The notes under the pieces: model-generated
Database searches by the model: none
Told to the model about the DNA's origin: nothing
The model's input: the letters and a program-made list of their open reading frames with translations, nothing else
NCBI GenBank assembly: GCA_964243985.1
Contig: CAXTHJ010000062.1
Coordinates: 1-17,385 of the forward strand
Direction: 5' to 3'
Length of the DNA: 17,385 nucleotides
Source of the DNA: CAIOYC01 sp964243985
GTDB taxonomy: Bacteria > Pseudomonadota > Alphaproteobacteria > Caulobacterales > Caulobacteraceae
Shown: one piece after another, positions 9,495-17,385 of the stretch
Layout of the letters: every line of letters starts with the position of its first letter
Numbering within the stretch: position 1 is the stretch's first letter
Position numbers and translations under genes: made by a program

Positions 9495-9520
9495 GTGTAA
9501 AACCTTCCGGAAACAGCGTC

Positions 9521-9613
9521 ATGGCCGTCAGCCTCACCTTCGCCATCGTAGCCCCGGTGCTCTGGACAGCCGTGCGCGCCGGCTTGAGCGCTCGCGCCTT
9601 GACCAGGCGCTAG
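9521..9613 (+). CDS. Possible 30-aa small membrane protein
   Basis: The ATG at 9521 opens a 30-codon frame, MAVSLTFAIVAPVLWTAVRA then GLSARALTRR, ending TAG at 9611-9613, sixteen bases short of the secA stop. It has one hydrophobic helix and a basic C-terminus, the pattern of small single-pass membrane proteins. TTCCGGAAACAG upstream offers only a poor Shine-Dalgarno. I do not recognise it, and chance is a real alternative in GC-rich DNA. Confidence 0.2.
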   Translation: MAVSLTFAIVAPVLWTAVRAGLSARALTRR

Positions 9614-9628
9614 GCCGGGGTCGAAGCG

Positions 9629-12405
<2,777 letters not shown>

Positions 12406-12406
<1 letters not shown>

Positions 12407-12513
12407 TAAGAGGTCCGGACGATAGGGCGGTCTCGCGGCCGAAGAGACCGGCTGAGAACAGCGCCCAAAATAGGGGCGAAGCCTTTGCGAAACCAGGGCC
12501 TGGAAGCAGGCAT
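12406..12513 (-). CDS. 35-aa leader ORF overlapping the secA start
   Basis: The ATG at 12513-12511 opens MPASRPWFRKGFAPILGAVL, continues with SRSLRPRDRPIVRTS, and ends in TAA at 12408-12406. The last A of that stop is the first base of the secA ATG (TAATG). It is basic with a short hydrophobic patch and no recognised domain. The arrangement, together with the weak ribosome site of secA, suggests that translation of this ORF could couple to or tune secA, as SecM does in gammaproteobacteria. No SecM arrest motif or RAPP/RAPG-type motif is seen. It could equally be a chance frame. Confidence 0.35.
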
Positions 12514-12561
12514 GCGCCCGCCGCCCGCGCTCGAAAAACCGCTCGACTTGCGTGCGCGCGA

Positions 12562-12590
12562 GACTTAAGCACCGCCCCTTGGCCTGTCAA
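12562..12590 (-). promoter_or_regulatory. Sigma-73-like promoter for secA
   Basis: On the minus strand TTGACA (12590-12585), a 14-base spacer and GCTTAAGTC (12570-12562) fit the Caulobacter housekeeping consensus TTGAC-N10-14-GCTANAWC with mismatches in the second half. Transcription would begin near 12555, giving a leader of about 150 nt that contains the 35-codon ORF. Confidence 0.4.
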
Positions 12591-12609
12591 CGCGACGGGT
12601 TGCGCCTTG

Positions 12610-12724
12610 AACCCTCTCCCTCTTGCGGGGAGAGGGCAGGGTGAGGGGGTGCAAGCGCCACATCGGCCGTCGTCGGCGCTAACACCCCCACCCTCGATCC
12701 CTCCCCGCAAGGGGGAGGGAGGTT
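12610..12724. repeat. Paired inverted REP-like element (BIME-like)
   Basis: Two copies of the same repeat face each other. The left copy (12610-12651) is AACCCTCTCCCTCTTGCGGG followed by GAGAGGGCAGGGTGAGGGGG. The right copy (12681-12724) reads as its imperfect reverse complement (ACACCCCCACCCTCGATCCC, then TCCCCGCAAGGGGGAGGGAG). Each copy is itself a hairpin (CCTCTCCCT...GGGAGAGG). The centre has another short inverted repeat, AGCGCC (12654-12659) and GGCGCT (12675-12680). A single related copy lies in carB at 104-146. The right copy ends about 20 bp before the PPIase start. The rest of the 336-bp secA-PPIase gap holds the secA promoter and leader. Confidence 0.75.
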
Positions 12725-12742
12725 CGATCGGGATGACGCGCG

Positions 12743-13741
12743 GTGAAGCTCTATAAGACCTCCAGAGTGATTGTGGGCTTGGCGGCGATAGGGCTCGCGC
12801 TTTCCGCCTGCGGCAAGAACGGTTCGGTGTTCCAGGCCAAGAAGCCTGAAGCCGGAGACGTCGCCGTCGCGAAGGTCGGCAGCGAGACCATCTGGACCTC
12901 CGACGTGAAGCGCGAAGCGGTCGCCCAGGGCCTGATCGGCGAGGGCGAGCCGCTCGACACCGCCTCTGACCCGTTCCGCCGCACTCTGGATCAGGTCGTG
13001 GATCAGAAACTCCTCGCCGCCGAAGCCTCGCGCCAGGGCCTGGACAAGGACCCGGTGGTGCGCCGCCGCCTGCTCGCCGCCCACGACAAGCTCTTGGGCG
13101 ATGTGCTGGTGGAAAGCGTGGTGGACAAGGCGGTGAACGACAACGCCATCCACGCCCTCTATTCCGAGCAGCAGCGCCTCTCCCACACCTCCGAGGAGAT
13201 CCGCGCCCGCCAGATCGTGGTGGCCACGCCGGAGGATGCGGAGGCGATCAAGAAGCTCCTGACCGCCGGCGCCAATTTCGACGCCCTGGCCATGCAGCGC
13301 TCCACTGACGCGGCCACGCGCTTCAACGGCGGCGACCTCGGCTATTTCACCGTTGACGCCATGCCCGAAGCCTACGGCGCCGCGCTGAAGACCGCCAAGG
13401 TTGGCGAGACGGTGGGGCCGTTCAAGATCGACAGCGGCTTCGCCCTGGTTCACGTGGAGGATCGCCGCCCCGAAAAACCGATCACCATCGAGGAGGCGCG
13501 GCCGCAGATCGTGCGCTTCCTCACCTATGACGAAATCCGCACCCTTCTGAACAAGCTTCGCAACGGGACGCGGGTGCAGATGCTGATCTCCGCCCCTCCA
13601 GGCGGCGGCGCGCCGGAACCGGCCTCCGCCCCGCCGGGATCGTTCCCGAAAGGCGCGCCGTCGCCGACCGAGGGCGGCGCCCCGGTGGCTGCGCCGGAGT
13701 CCGCACCGCCGCCTTCGCCGCCTGCAAAGGCCAAGAAATGA
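12743..13741 (+). CDS. Parvulin-type peptidyl-prolyl cis-trans isomerase, lipoprotein
   Basis: A 332-aa exported folding factor. The GTG start at 12743 gives a lipoprotein signal peptide (KTSRVIVGLAAIGLALSAC) with lipobox LSAC and lipidated Cys23. The following residues contain GK, not Asp at +2, so outer-membrane sorting is likely. An N-terminal SurA/PrsA-like helical chaperone part (about 40-150) precedes a PPIC rotamase domain (about 150-245) with IRARQIVVATPEDAEAIKKL, GANFDALAMQRSTD, GGDLGYFTVDAMPEAY and VGPFKIDSGFALVHVEDRRP. The last 50 residues are Pro/Ala/Gly-rich and end in lysines, probably a disordered periplasmic tail. The ATGA overlap with argJ shows an operon. It is divergent from secA, which fits export and folding, but the shared promoter region may be coincidental. 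Confidence 0.9.
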   Translation: MKLYKTSRVIVGLAAIGLALSACGKNGSVFQAKKPEAGDVAVAKVGSETIWTSDVKREAVAQGLIGEGEPLDTASDPFRRTLDQVVDQKLLAAEASRQGLDKDPVVRRRLLAAHDKLLGDVLVESVVDKAVNDNAIHALYSEQQRLSHTSEEIRARQIVVATPEDAEAIKKLLTAGANFDALAMQRSTDAATRFNGGDLGYFTVDAMPEAYGAALKTAKVGETVGPFKIDSGFALVHVEDRRPEKPITIEEARPQIVRFLTYDEIRTLLNKLRNGTRVQMLISAPPGGGAPEPASAPPGSFPKGAPSPTEGGAPVAAPESAPPPSPPAKAKK

Positions 13742-14991
13742 CCGCTGCGCCGGGAAAGCCGGGCATCGCCATCTCGCCCCTCGCGGTCCCGTTCCCGAAG
13801 ATCGATGTCGCCGGGGTCGCCATCGGCATCGGCCGCGCGGGCTTCTACAAGCACAAGCGCAACGACCTGCTGATCATGCGCTTCGCTCCCGGCACGACGG
13901 CAGCCGGCGTCTTCACCCGCCACGGTGTCGGCTCGGCCCCGGTGGACTGGTGCCGGGATGCGCTGAAGGCGTCGGGCGGGCAGGCCCGGGCGCTGGTGGT
14001 CAACGCCGGATGCGCCAACGCCTTCACTGGCGAAGCAGGCGCCGGCGCGGTGCGCGCGACCATGGAGGCGGTGTCCTCAGAGCTCGGCTGCGCCACGTCG
14101 GAAGTGCTGATGGCCTCCACCGGCGTGATCGGCGTGCTGCTCCAGTACGGCAAGATCCTGAACGTGCTGCAAGACGTGCTGGTGGAGGTTAAGAGCGACG
14201 CCTGGGCGGCCGCGGCGGGCGCGATCATGACCACCGACACCTTCCCCAAGGGCGCCGCGGCCACGACCGAGATCGACGGCCAGCCGGTGCGCATCGCCGG
14301 CATCTGCAAGGGCTCGGGCATGATCGCGCCGGACATGGCCACCATGCTGGCCTTCGTCGCCACCGACGCCGCTATCGCGCCGGACGTTCTGCAAGCGATC
14401 CTGACCCCCGCCACGGTCCGCACTATGAACGCGGTGACGGTAGACGGCGACCGCTCCACCAACGACACCTGCCTCGTCTTCGCCACCGGCAAGGCGGGGA
14501 ACGCGCCGGTCACCGACTTCGCCGATTCGCGCCTGGGCGGTTTCAAGGCAGCGCTGGAAGGCGTGCTCCTGAACCTCGCCCAGCAACTGGTGCGGGACGG
14601 GGAAGGCGCCTCCAAGTTCGTCAAGGTGACGGTGAACGGCGCCGTCACCGACACCTCGGCCCGCAAGATCGCCCGCACCATCTGCGAAAGCCCCCTGGTC
14701 AAGACCGCCATCGCCGGGGAGGACGCCAACTGGGGCCGCATCGTCATGGCCGTGGGCCGGGCCGACGAGCCGATCGTGCGCGAGAAGATCGCCATCCGCT
14801 TCGGCGACCTCTGGGCCGCCAAGGACGGAGCGGTCTCGCCCGACTACTCAGAAGTGGCCATGAGCGCCTATATGAAGCGCGCCGAGCTGGAGATCGCCGT
14901 GGACGTGGGCGCCGGCCCCGCCTCCGCCAGCATGTGGACCTGTGACCTCACCCACGGCTACATCACCATCAACGGCGATTACCGCAGCTGA
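13738..14991 (+). CDS. argJ: Bifunctional glutamate N-acetyltransferase / amino-acid acetyltransferase ArgJ
   Basis: Transfers acetyl from N-acetylornithine to glutamate in the cyclic arginine pathway and, if bifunctional, also uses acetyl-CoA. It is 417 aa, normal for bacterial ArgJ. Visible landmarks: APGTTAAGVFTRHGVGSAPV; VNAGCANAFTGEAG; MASTGVIG; the autocatalytic cleavage site KGSGMIAPDMATMLAFV, where the precursor splits at Ala201-Thr202 and Thr202 becomes the nucleophile; TVDGDRSTNDTCL; VNGAVTDTSARKIARTI; EDANWGRIVMAVGRA; and the usual end ITINGDYRS. The ATG overlaps the PPIase stop (ATGA). The colicin-E5-like gene begins inside its last 50 bases in another frame. The C-terminus is the normal family end, so the downstream cassette has not disrupted it. 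Confidence 0.97.
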   Translation: MTAAPGKPGIAISPLAVPFPKIDVAGVAIGIGRAGFYKHKRNDLLIMRFAPGTTAAGVFTRHGVGSAPVDWCRDALKASGGQARALVVNAGCANAFTGEAGAGAVRATMEAVSSELGCATSEVLMASTGVIGVLLQYGKILNVLQDVLVEVKSDAWAAAAGAIMTTDTFPKGAAATTEIDGQPVRIAGICKGSGMIAPDMATMLAFVATDAAIAPDVLQAILTPATVRTMNAVTVDGDRSTNDTCLVFATGKAGNAPVTDFADSRLGGFKAALEGVLLNLAQQLVRDGEGASKFVKVTVNGAVTDTSARKIARTICESPLVKTAIAGEDANWGRIVMAVGRADEPIVREKIAIRFGDLWAAKDGAVSPDYSEVAMSAYMKRAELEIAVDVGAGPASASMWTCDLTHGYITINGDYRS

Positions 14992-15226
14992 GGCCGCCAA
15001 GGTAGTTAAGGCTCCCGCCAAGCTGCTCCGCCAGATGGCGCAACGCGGATGGACAGACGCCCAGATCGTCGAGGCCCTCGCCTCTAGCGAACACCACCCC
15101 GTCTTGAATTTAGAGACAGGTGGGACCGCTACACGCTATATTCATCCGACGACGGGCCGTTCCGTCGTAATCGACGATGCGTCGGGAGAGGTGATCCATG
15201 TCGGCGGCGATGGCTTCATCTACTGA
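14942..15226 (+). CDS. Colicin E5-like ribonuclease (stand-alone anticodon nuclease toxin)
   Basis: A 94-aa protein whose residues 20-94 align with the colicin E5 ribonuclease domain (Pfam Colicin_E5, BECR fold). KLLRQMAQRGWTDAQIVEAL matches the E5 segment with RGWTEDDI. TATRYIHPTTGRSVVIDDAS and GEVIHVGGDGFIY match the E5 PAT-Y...VVVND-TGEV region. Colicin E5 cuts tRNAs for Tyr, His, Asn and Asp in the anticodon loop. From memory, its catalytic Lys25 and Arg33 are eight residues apart; Lys27 and Arg35 here keep that spacing, while the Lys60 loop is not evident. The only orthodox start that keeps Lys27 is GTG 14942, inside argJ. ATG 15035 would remove it. No Shine-Dalgarno is visible, so coupling to argJ translation is likely. 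No translocation or receptor domain and no signal peptide are present, so it acts inside the cell that makes it. GC content looks lower than in neighbours. Confidence 0.72.
   Translation: MTSPTATSPSTAITAAEAAKVVKAPAKLLRQMAQRGWTDAQIVEALASSEHHPVLNLETGGTATRYIHPTTGRSVVIDDASGEVIHVGGDGFIY
15184..15191 (+). promoter_or_regulatory. Strong Shine-Dalgarno of the putative immunity gene
   Basis: GGGAGAGG ends 6 nt before ATG 15198, inside the toxin frame. It is far stronger than anything in front of the toxin, which would favour excess of the partner protein. Confidence 0.6.
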
Positions 15227-15485
15227 GGTCGACGTTTTTGTCCGCCTTCTCGATGAAGGAACGGATGTGTGGCGGCCCGTGCCTGCCCGGCGGCTTAGCG
15301 AAACCACGTACCGGCTCAGCGACGCGCCCATTCCCGAAGATGAGGTCTGGAGCTTTCAGCCAGGCGACATCGTGGTGGCCGAACATCGCATGAAGAACGG
15401 AACCCCGTCACACGAACTGGTCGCCATTGCCCGCGCCAGCGACTTTGACGAACGCTCGCAGACCGCCTTTTCCTTAGCAAGCTGA
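15198..15485 (+). CDS. Small acidic protein, putative immunity/antitoxin for the E5-like nuclease
   Basis: A 95-aa soluble protein rich in Asp/Glu. It starts inside the last 29 bases of the E5-like gene in a different frame, with a strong ribosome site. The body reads VDVFVRLLDEGTDVWRPVPA, RRLSETTYRLSDAPIPEDEV and WSFQPGDIVVAEHR, suggesting a short all-beta (SH3-like) domain. No helix-turn-helix, signal peptide or membrane segment is seen. It does not look like the known ImmE5 protein, as far as I recall that sequence. The role as inhibitor is inferred from order, overlap, size and charge. Similar WRPV...DEVW.F.PG proteins exist as hypothetical proteins, so a non-immunity role cannot be excluded. 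Confidence 0.7.
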   Translation: MSAAMASSTEVDVFVRLLDEGTDVWRPVPARRLSETTYRLSDAPIPEDEVWSFQPGDIVVAEHRMKNGTPSHELVAIARASDFDERSQTAFSLAS

Positions 15486-15510
15486 TGGTCCTCTTCAGCG
15501 GCTGTCTTAA

Positions 15511-15909
15511 GTGAACCTCTTGCTGGTGGCCGCCGCCGCCCTGGTGGATGCGGACGGGCGGGTGCTGATCTGTCAGCGGCCGGAGGGCAAGTCGCTGGCC
15601 GGTCTGTGGGAATTCCCCGGCGGCAAGCTGGAGGCCGGCGAAACGCCGGAGGCCTGCCTGATCCGCGAGCTGGACGAGGAGCTGGGCATCCAGGTGAAGG
15701 CCGACTGCCTCGCGCCCTTCGTGTTCGCCTCGCATGGCTACGAGGCGTTCCACCTCCTGATGCCGCTTTATCTCTGCCGCCGCTGGGAGGGATTTGTCCG
15801 GCAGCGCGAGCATGCGGCCTTGGCCTGGGTGAAACCCATGCGGCTTAGCGACTATCCCATGCCGCCCGCCGATGCGCCGCTTTGCGCCTACCTTCGGGAT
15901 TTCTTATGA
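15511..15909 (+). CDS. mutT: MutT-type Nudix hydrolase (8-oxo-dGTP diphosphatase)
   Basis: Hydrolyses 8-oxo-dGTP to the monophosphate, keeping oxidised G out of DNA. It is 132 aa, the size of E. coli MutT. The start is GTG 15511 (VNLLLVAAAALVDADGRVLI). QRPEGKSLAGLWEFPGGKLE leads into an intact Nudix box, Gx5Ex7REUxEExGU, at residues 38-60 (Gly38, Glu44, Arg52, Glu53, Glu56, Glu57, Gly59). The end (LAWVKPMRLSDYPMPPADAP) is the usual MutT C-terminus with LSDYPMPPAD. In related genomes argJ and mutT are often adjacent (from memory), which suggests that the E5-like pair was inserted between them. It is 25 bp after that pair. Confidence 0.93.
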   Translation: MNLLLVAAAALVDADGRVLICQRPEGKSLAGLWEFPGGKLEAGETPEACLIRELDEELGIQVKADCLAPFVFASHGYEAFHLLMPLYLCRRWEGFVRQREHAALAWVKPMRLSDYPMPPADAPLCAYLRDFL

Positions 15910-16381
15910 CGGGCTGACGACACCACGCCGGGGAACGCCGGAGTGGGTGGTCAGCAGGATAGGGTGAATGGAACACAGCGGATCCGAACTCTTCCTGACC
16001 CGGCCGCGATTTCGGAGTCTGTAAGACGAATCGGCCGTCTAGACTGCGCTCTGTTGGCTGCTGTACGTGCACCAGTCGATGATCTCGGCAAGACGCTGGT
16101 GGTGACGCGGCGAAACGAAACCACCGAAAACGACACAGATCCCGAAAACTATAGCTTTCATGGCCTCACTCTCGCTCCATATTTTAGGGAGCAGTTGCGA
16201 ATTTTGCGTCGGTCCGATTGTGCAGTCATGCGACACGTCCGTCCTAATGCCCCTGTGGCCCAGGCGTTCCGACAGCGCGCCCGCTGCACCGTCGCGATCA
16301 ATGTCTCTTGCGACGAACGCCCTGGCGGGTGATGAGGCTGGGAGGCCGCTGTGGCGGTTCAGATTGCAAAGGGTCTCGGTC
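15910..16381. other. 472-bp intergenic region, AT-richer, no clear gene
   Basis: Between mutT and the next gene the base composition drops visibly (AATTTTGCG, GAAAACGACACAGATCC) and no frame shows recognisable protein. A plus frame at 15943-16332 and frames on the other strand lack family-like sequence. A 40-codon minus-strand frame at 16039-16161 is the only candidate. The region probably contains the promoter for the gene at 16382. Confidence 0.5.
16039..16161 (-). CDS. Possible 40-aa small protein of unknown function
   Basis: The minus-strand ATG at 16161 has GTGAGG five bases upstream and a TAAAAT hexamer (16187-16182) slightly further up. It encodes MKAIVFGICVVFGGFVSPRH, then HQRLAEIIDWCTYSSQQSAV, ending TAG. 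A short hydrophobic N-terminus is followed by a helix-like RLAEIIDWC. I do not recognise it. Codon choice is mixed, so this is a tentative call. Confidence 0.25.
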   Translation of the reverse strand: MKAIVFGICVVFGGFVSPRHHQRLAEIIDWCTYSSQQSAV

Positions 16382-17188
16382 GTGACAGCCGCAACGCCGA
16401 TCAAGATCTACATCGTCACCTGGTGCCGCTCGGCCGACCAGCTCTATGGCTCGACGCTGACCTTCCAGACGCTGCGCACCGGATTTCCGGACGCCGAGGT
16501 GACGGTGGTGGAGAACGCCTCCACCCTGGAACTGCGCCAACCGATCCATGCCGCTGCCCGGGCGGCGGGGTGCGAGGTGGTGCAGCTGGAGGAAGGTGAA
16601 CATCACTGGGCCTTGATCGAAAAGTTCGTCCTTGGGGAAGACCGGCTGACGGTGATCCTCGATCCCGACCTGGTCTTCTGGGAAAACGTCTCCGACTGGG
16701 ACTTTGGCGACGCCTTGATGGCCGGACGGTATCTGCCCGGATTCGCTGATCCTTACTCAGACACTCTCACCCTGCCGCGCCTGCACACCTCCCACCTCTG
16801 GTTCCCGCGCCCAGCCGAGTTGAAGGCGCGCGTCGAGGCCATCACCGCCAAGCGGTTCGAGGCGGGAAGCCTGTTCCAGCCCCGCATGATGGCGCCCGGC
16901 TGGTGGCGCTGGGATACGGCGTCGCCCCTGTTCCACGCCCTTGGCGGCGAAGCGGCGCGATTTTCGGAGGCGCAGCTGGACGCCTACGACCATCTGTTCT
17001 GCGGCTCGCACCTGGACCTGGTGGCGCCGAAGATGGGGGCCTGGGGTGCCTTGATGAGCGAGTCCCACGTCCGCTCGCAGACCGACCTGCAATCCCTGAA
17101 GGGCATCTGGCGCCAGCAGCAGCAGTTCTTCGAATCTCGCCCCTGGAGCGATCCGTTGAGCAGCCAGCTTTCGGCCCCGCCCGCCTGA
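16382..17188 (+). CDS. Hypothetical protein with GT-A glycosyltransferase-like features
   Basis: A 268-aa soluble protein from GTG 16382 (VTAATPIKIYIVTWCRSADQ), with AAAGGG upstream. An open frame continues upstream to 16160 but that part has no protein-like character. The N-terminal half reads like a nucleotide-sugar-binding GT-A fold: IKIYIVTWC strand, FPDAEVTVVENAS, then the strand-turn VILDPDLVFWEN with DPD (Asp94, Asp96), a DxD-type metal/sugar-nucleotide motif. The rest is Trp- and Phe-rich (HTSHLWFPRP, MAPGWWRWDTASPLFHALG, YDHLFCGSHLDL). No signal or membrane segment is seen. I do not recognise a named family, so a glycosyltransferase role is inference from the motif. It is 59 bp upstream of ccmI. 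Confidence 0.7.
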   Translation: MTAATPIKIYIVTWCRSADQLYGSTLTFQTLRTGFPDAEVTVVENASTLELRQPIHAAARAAGCEVVQLEEGEHHWALIEKFVLGEDRLTVILDPDLVFWENVSDWDFGDALMAGRYLPGFADPYSDTLTLPRLHTSHLWFPRPAELKARVEAITAKRFEAGSLFQPRMMAPGWWRWDTASPLFHALGGEAARFSEAQLDAYDHLFCGSHLDLVAPKMGAWGALMSESHVRSQTDLQSLKGIWRQQQQFFESRPWSDPLSSQLSAPPA

Positions 17189-17247
17189 GTCCTTTGCGAT
17201 CCGGCGTCACCTCGCTAAAGCAGCCGGCGAAGGGCGTCTGAAAACTC

Positions 17248-17385
17248 ATGCTTTGGTTCTGGATCGCGGCGGCGGCTTTGGCGGGAGGGGCGGCGCTCCT
17301 GGTGACGCTGTTCGCCCGGCGGGCGGCGGGCGGCGTAGGGGCTGAGAACCCGGCCCTGGCCGTGCATCGCCGCCAGCTGGCCGAG
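17248..17385 (+). CDS. ccmI: Cytochrome c-type biogenesis protein CcmI (CycH), N-terminus only
   Basis: The first 46 residues of a protein cut by the window end. MLWFWIAAAALAGGAALLVT is one membrane helix at the extreme N-terminus, followed by an Arg-rich cytoplasmic loop (FARRAAGG) and NPALAVHRRQLAE. This matches the CcmI start, in which helix 1 is followed by a D/N-x-A-V-Y/H-R-x-Q-L motif. CcmI is the inner-membrane apocytochrome c chaperone that presents apoprotein to the CcmFH haem lyase. Further ccm genes would be expected beyond the window. The call rests on a short segment. Confidence 0.8.
   Translation, partial: MLWFWIAAAALAGGAALLVTLFARRAAGGVGAENPALAVHRRQLAE

Noticed and set aside
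14938..15226. E5-like domain as a C-terminal extension of ArgJ
   Set aside because: ArgJ ends normally at INGDYRS with TGA at 14989-14991, and the E5-like domain is in a different frame.
15943..16332. 129-codon plus-strand frame after mutT
   Set aside because: Arg/Cys-rich, no Shine-Dalgarno, no recognisable domain; it overlaps the likely promoter region of the next gene.
16160..16381. Longer start for the DPD-motif protein
   Set aside because: The upstream part has no protein-like conservation signals, and recognisable strand-helix pattern begins just after GTG 16382.

Overview
The window is a GC-rich chromosomal stretch from an alphaproteobacterium, most likely Caulobacterales (Caulobacter/Phenylobacterium-like). 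Reasons: the very high GC content; a fliI-fliJ pair with a TTAACCAT-type CtrA box upstream; a sigma-73-like TTGACA/GCTTAAGTC promoter for secA; and gene forms (SecA with a C-terminal zinc motif, CcmI, FliJ) that resemble Caulobacteraceae proteins. The lineage is inferred from sequence features, not from a database search.

Layout, left to right. (1) Minus strand, 1-1585: the N-terminal part of carB, open to the window edge. Its 3' part reads into a REP-like repeat and a G-homopolymer repeat instead of normal CarB sequence. (2) Plus strand, 1786-4075: a HAD-IIA hydrolase, a MaoC-type (R)-enoyl-CoA hydratase and ribF, closely packed and probably an operon. (3) Plus, 4142-7547: a DJ-1/PfpI-AraC (GlxA-like) regulator overlapping a frameshifted cytochrome P460 gene, then an IspZ/YciB septation-family membrane protein and a secreted dienelactone-hydrolase-like alpha/beta hydrolase. 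(4) Plus, 7614-9391: fliI and fliJ, joined by an ATGA overlap, for flagellar export. (5) Minus, 9629-12406: secA, preceded by a sigma-73-like promoter and a 35-codon leader ORF whose stop codon overlaps the secA start (TAATG). A paired inverted REP-like element lies further upstream. (6) Plus, 12743-15909: a lipoprotein parvulin-type PPIase, argJ (ATGA overlap), a two-gene cassette (14942-15485) and a MutT-type Nudix hydrolase. (7) Plus, 16382-17188: an unrecognised protein with a GT-A-like DPD motif. (8) Plus, from 17248: the start of ccmI, cut by the window end.

Most genes are housekeeping: pyrimidine/arginine precursor synthesis (carB, argJ), flavin synthesis (ribF), protein export and folding (secA, PPIase), motility (fliIJ), nucleotide-pool sanitation (mutT) and cytochrome c maturation (ccmI). 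The most striking accessory element is the cassette between argJ and mutT. It encodes a stand-alone protein that aligns with the colicin E5 tRNA anticodon ribonuclease domain, followed by an overlapping small acidic protein with a strong Shine-Dalgarno that is its probable immunity/antitoxin partner. Other notable points are the repeat insertion in the carB frame, the secA leader ORF and the single-base frameshift in cytochrome P460.
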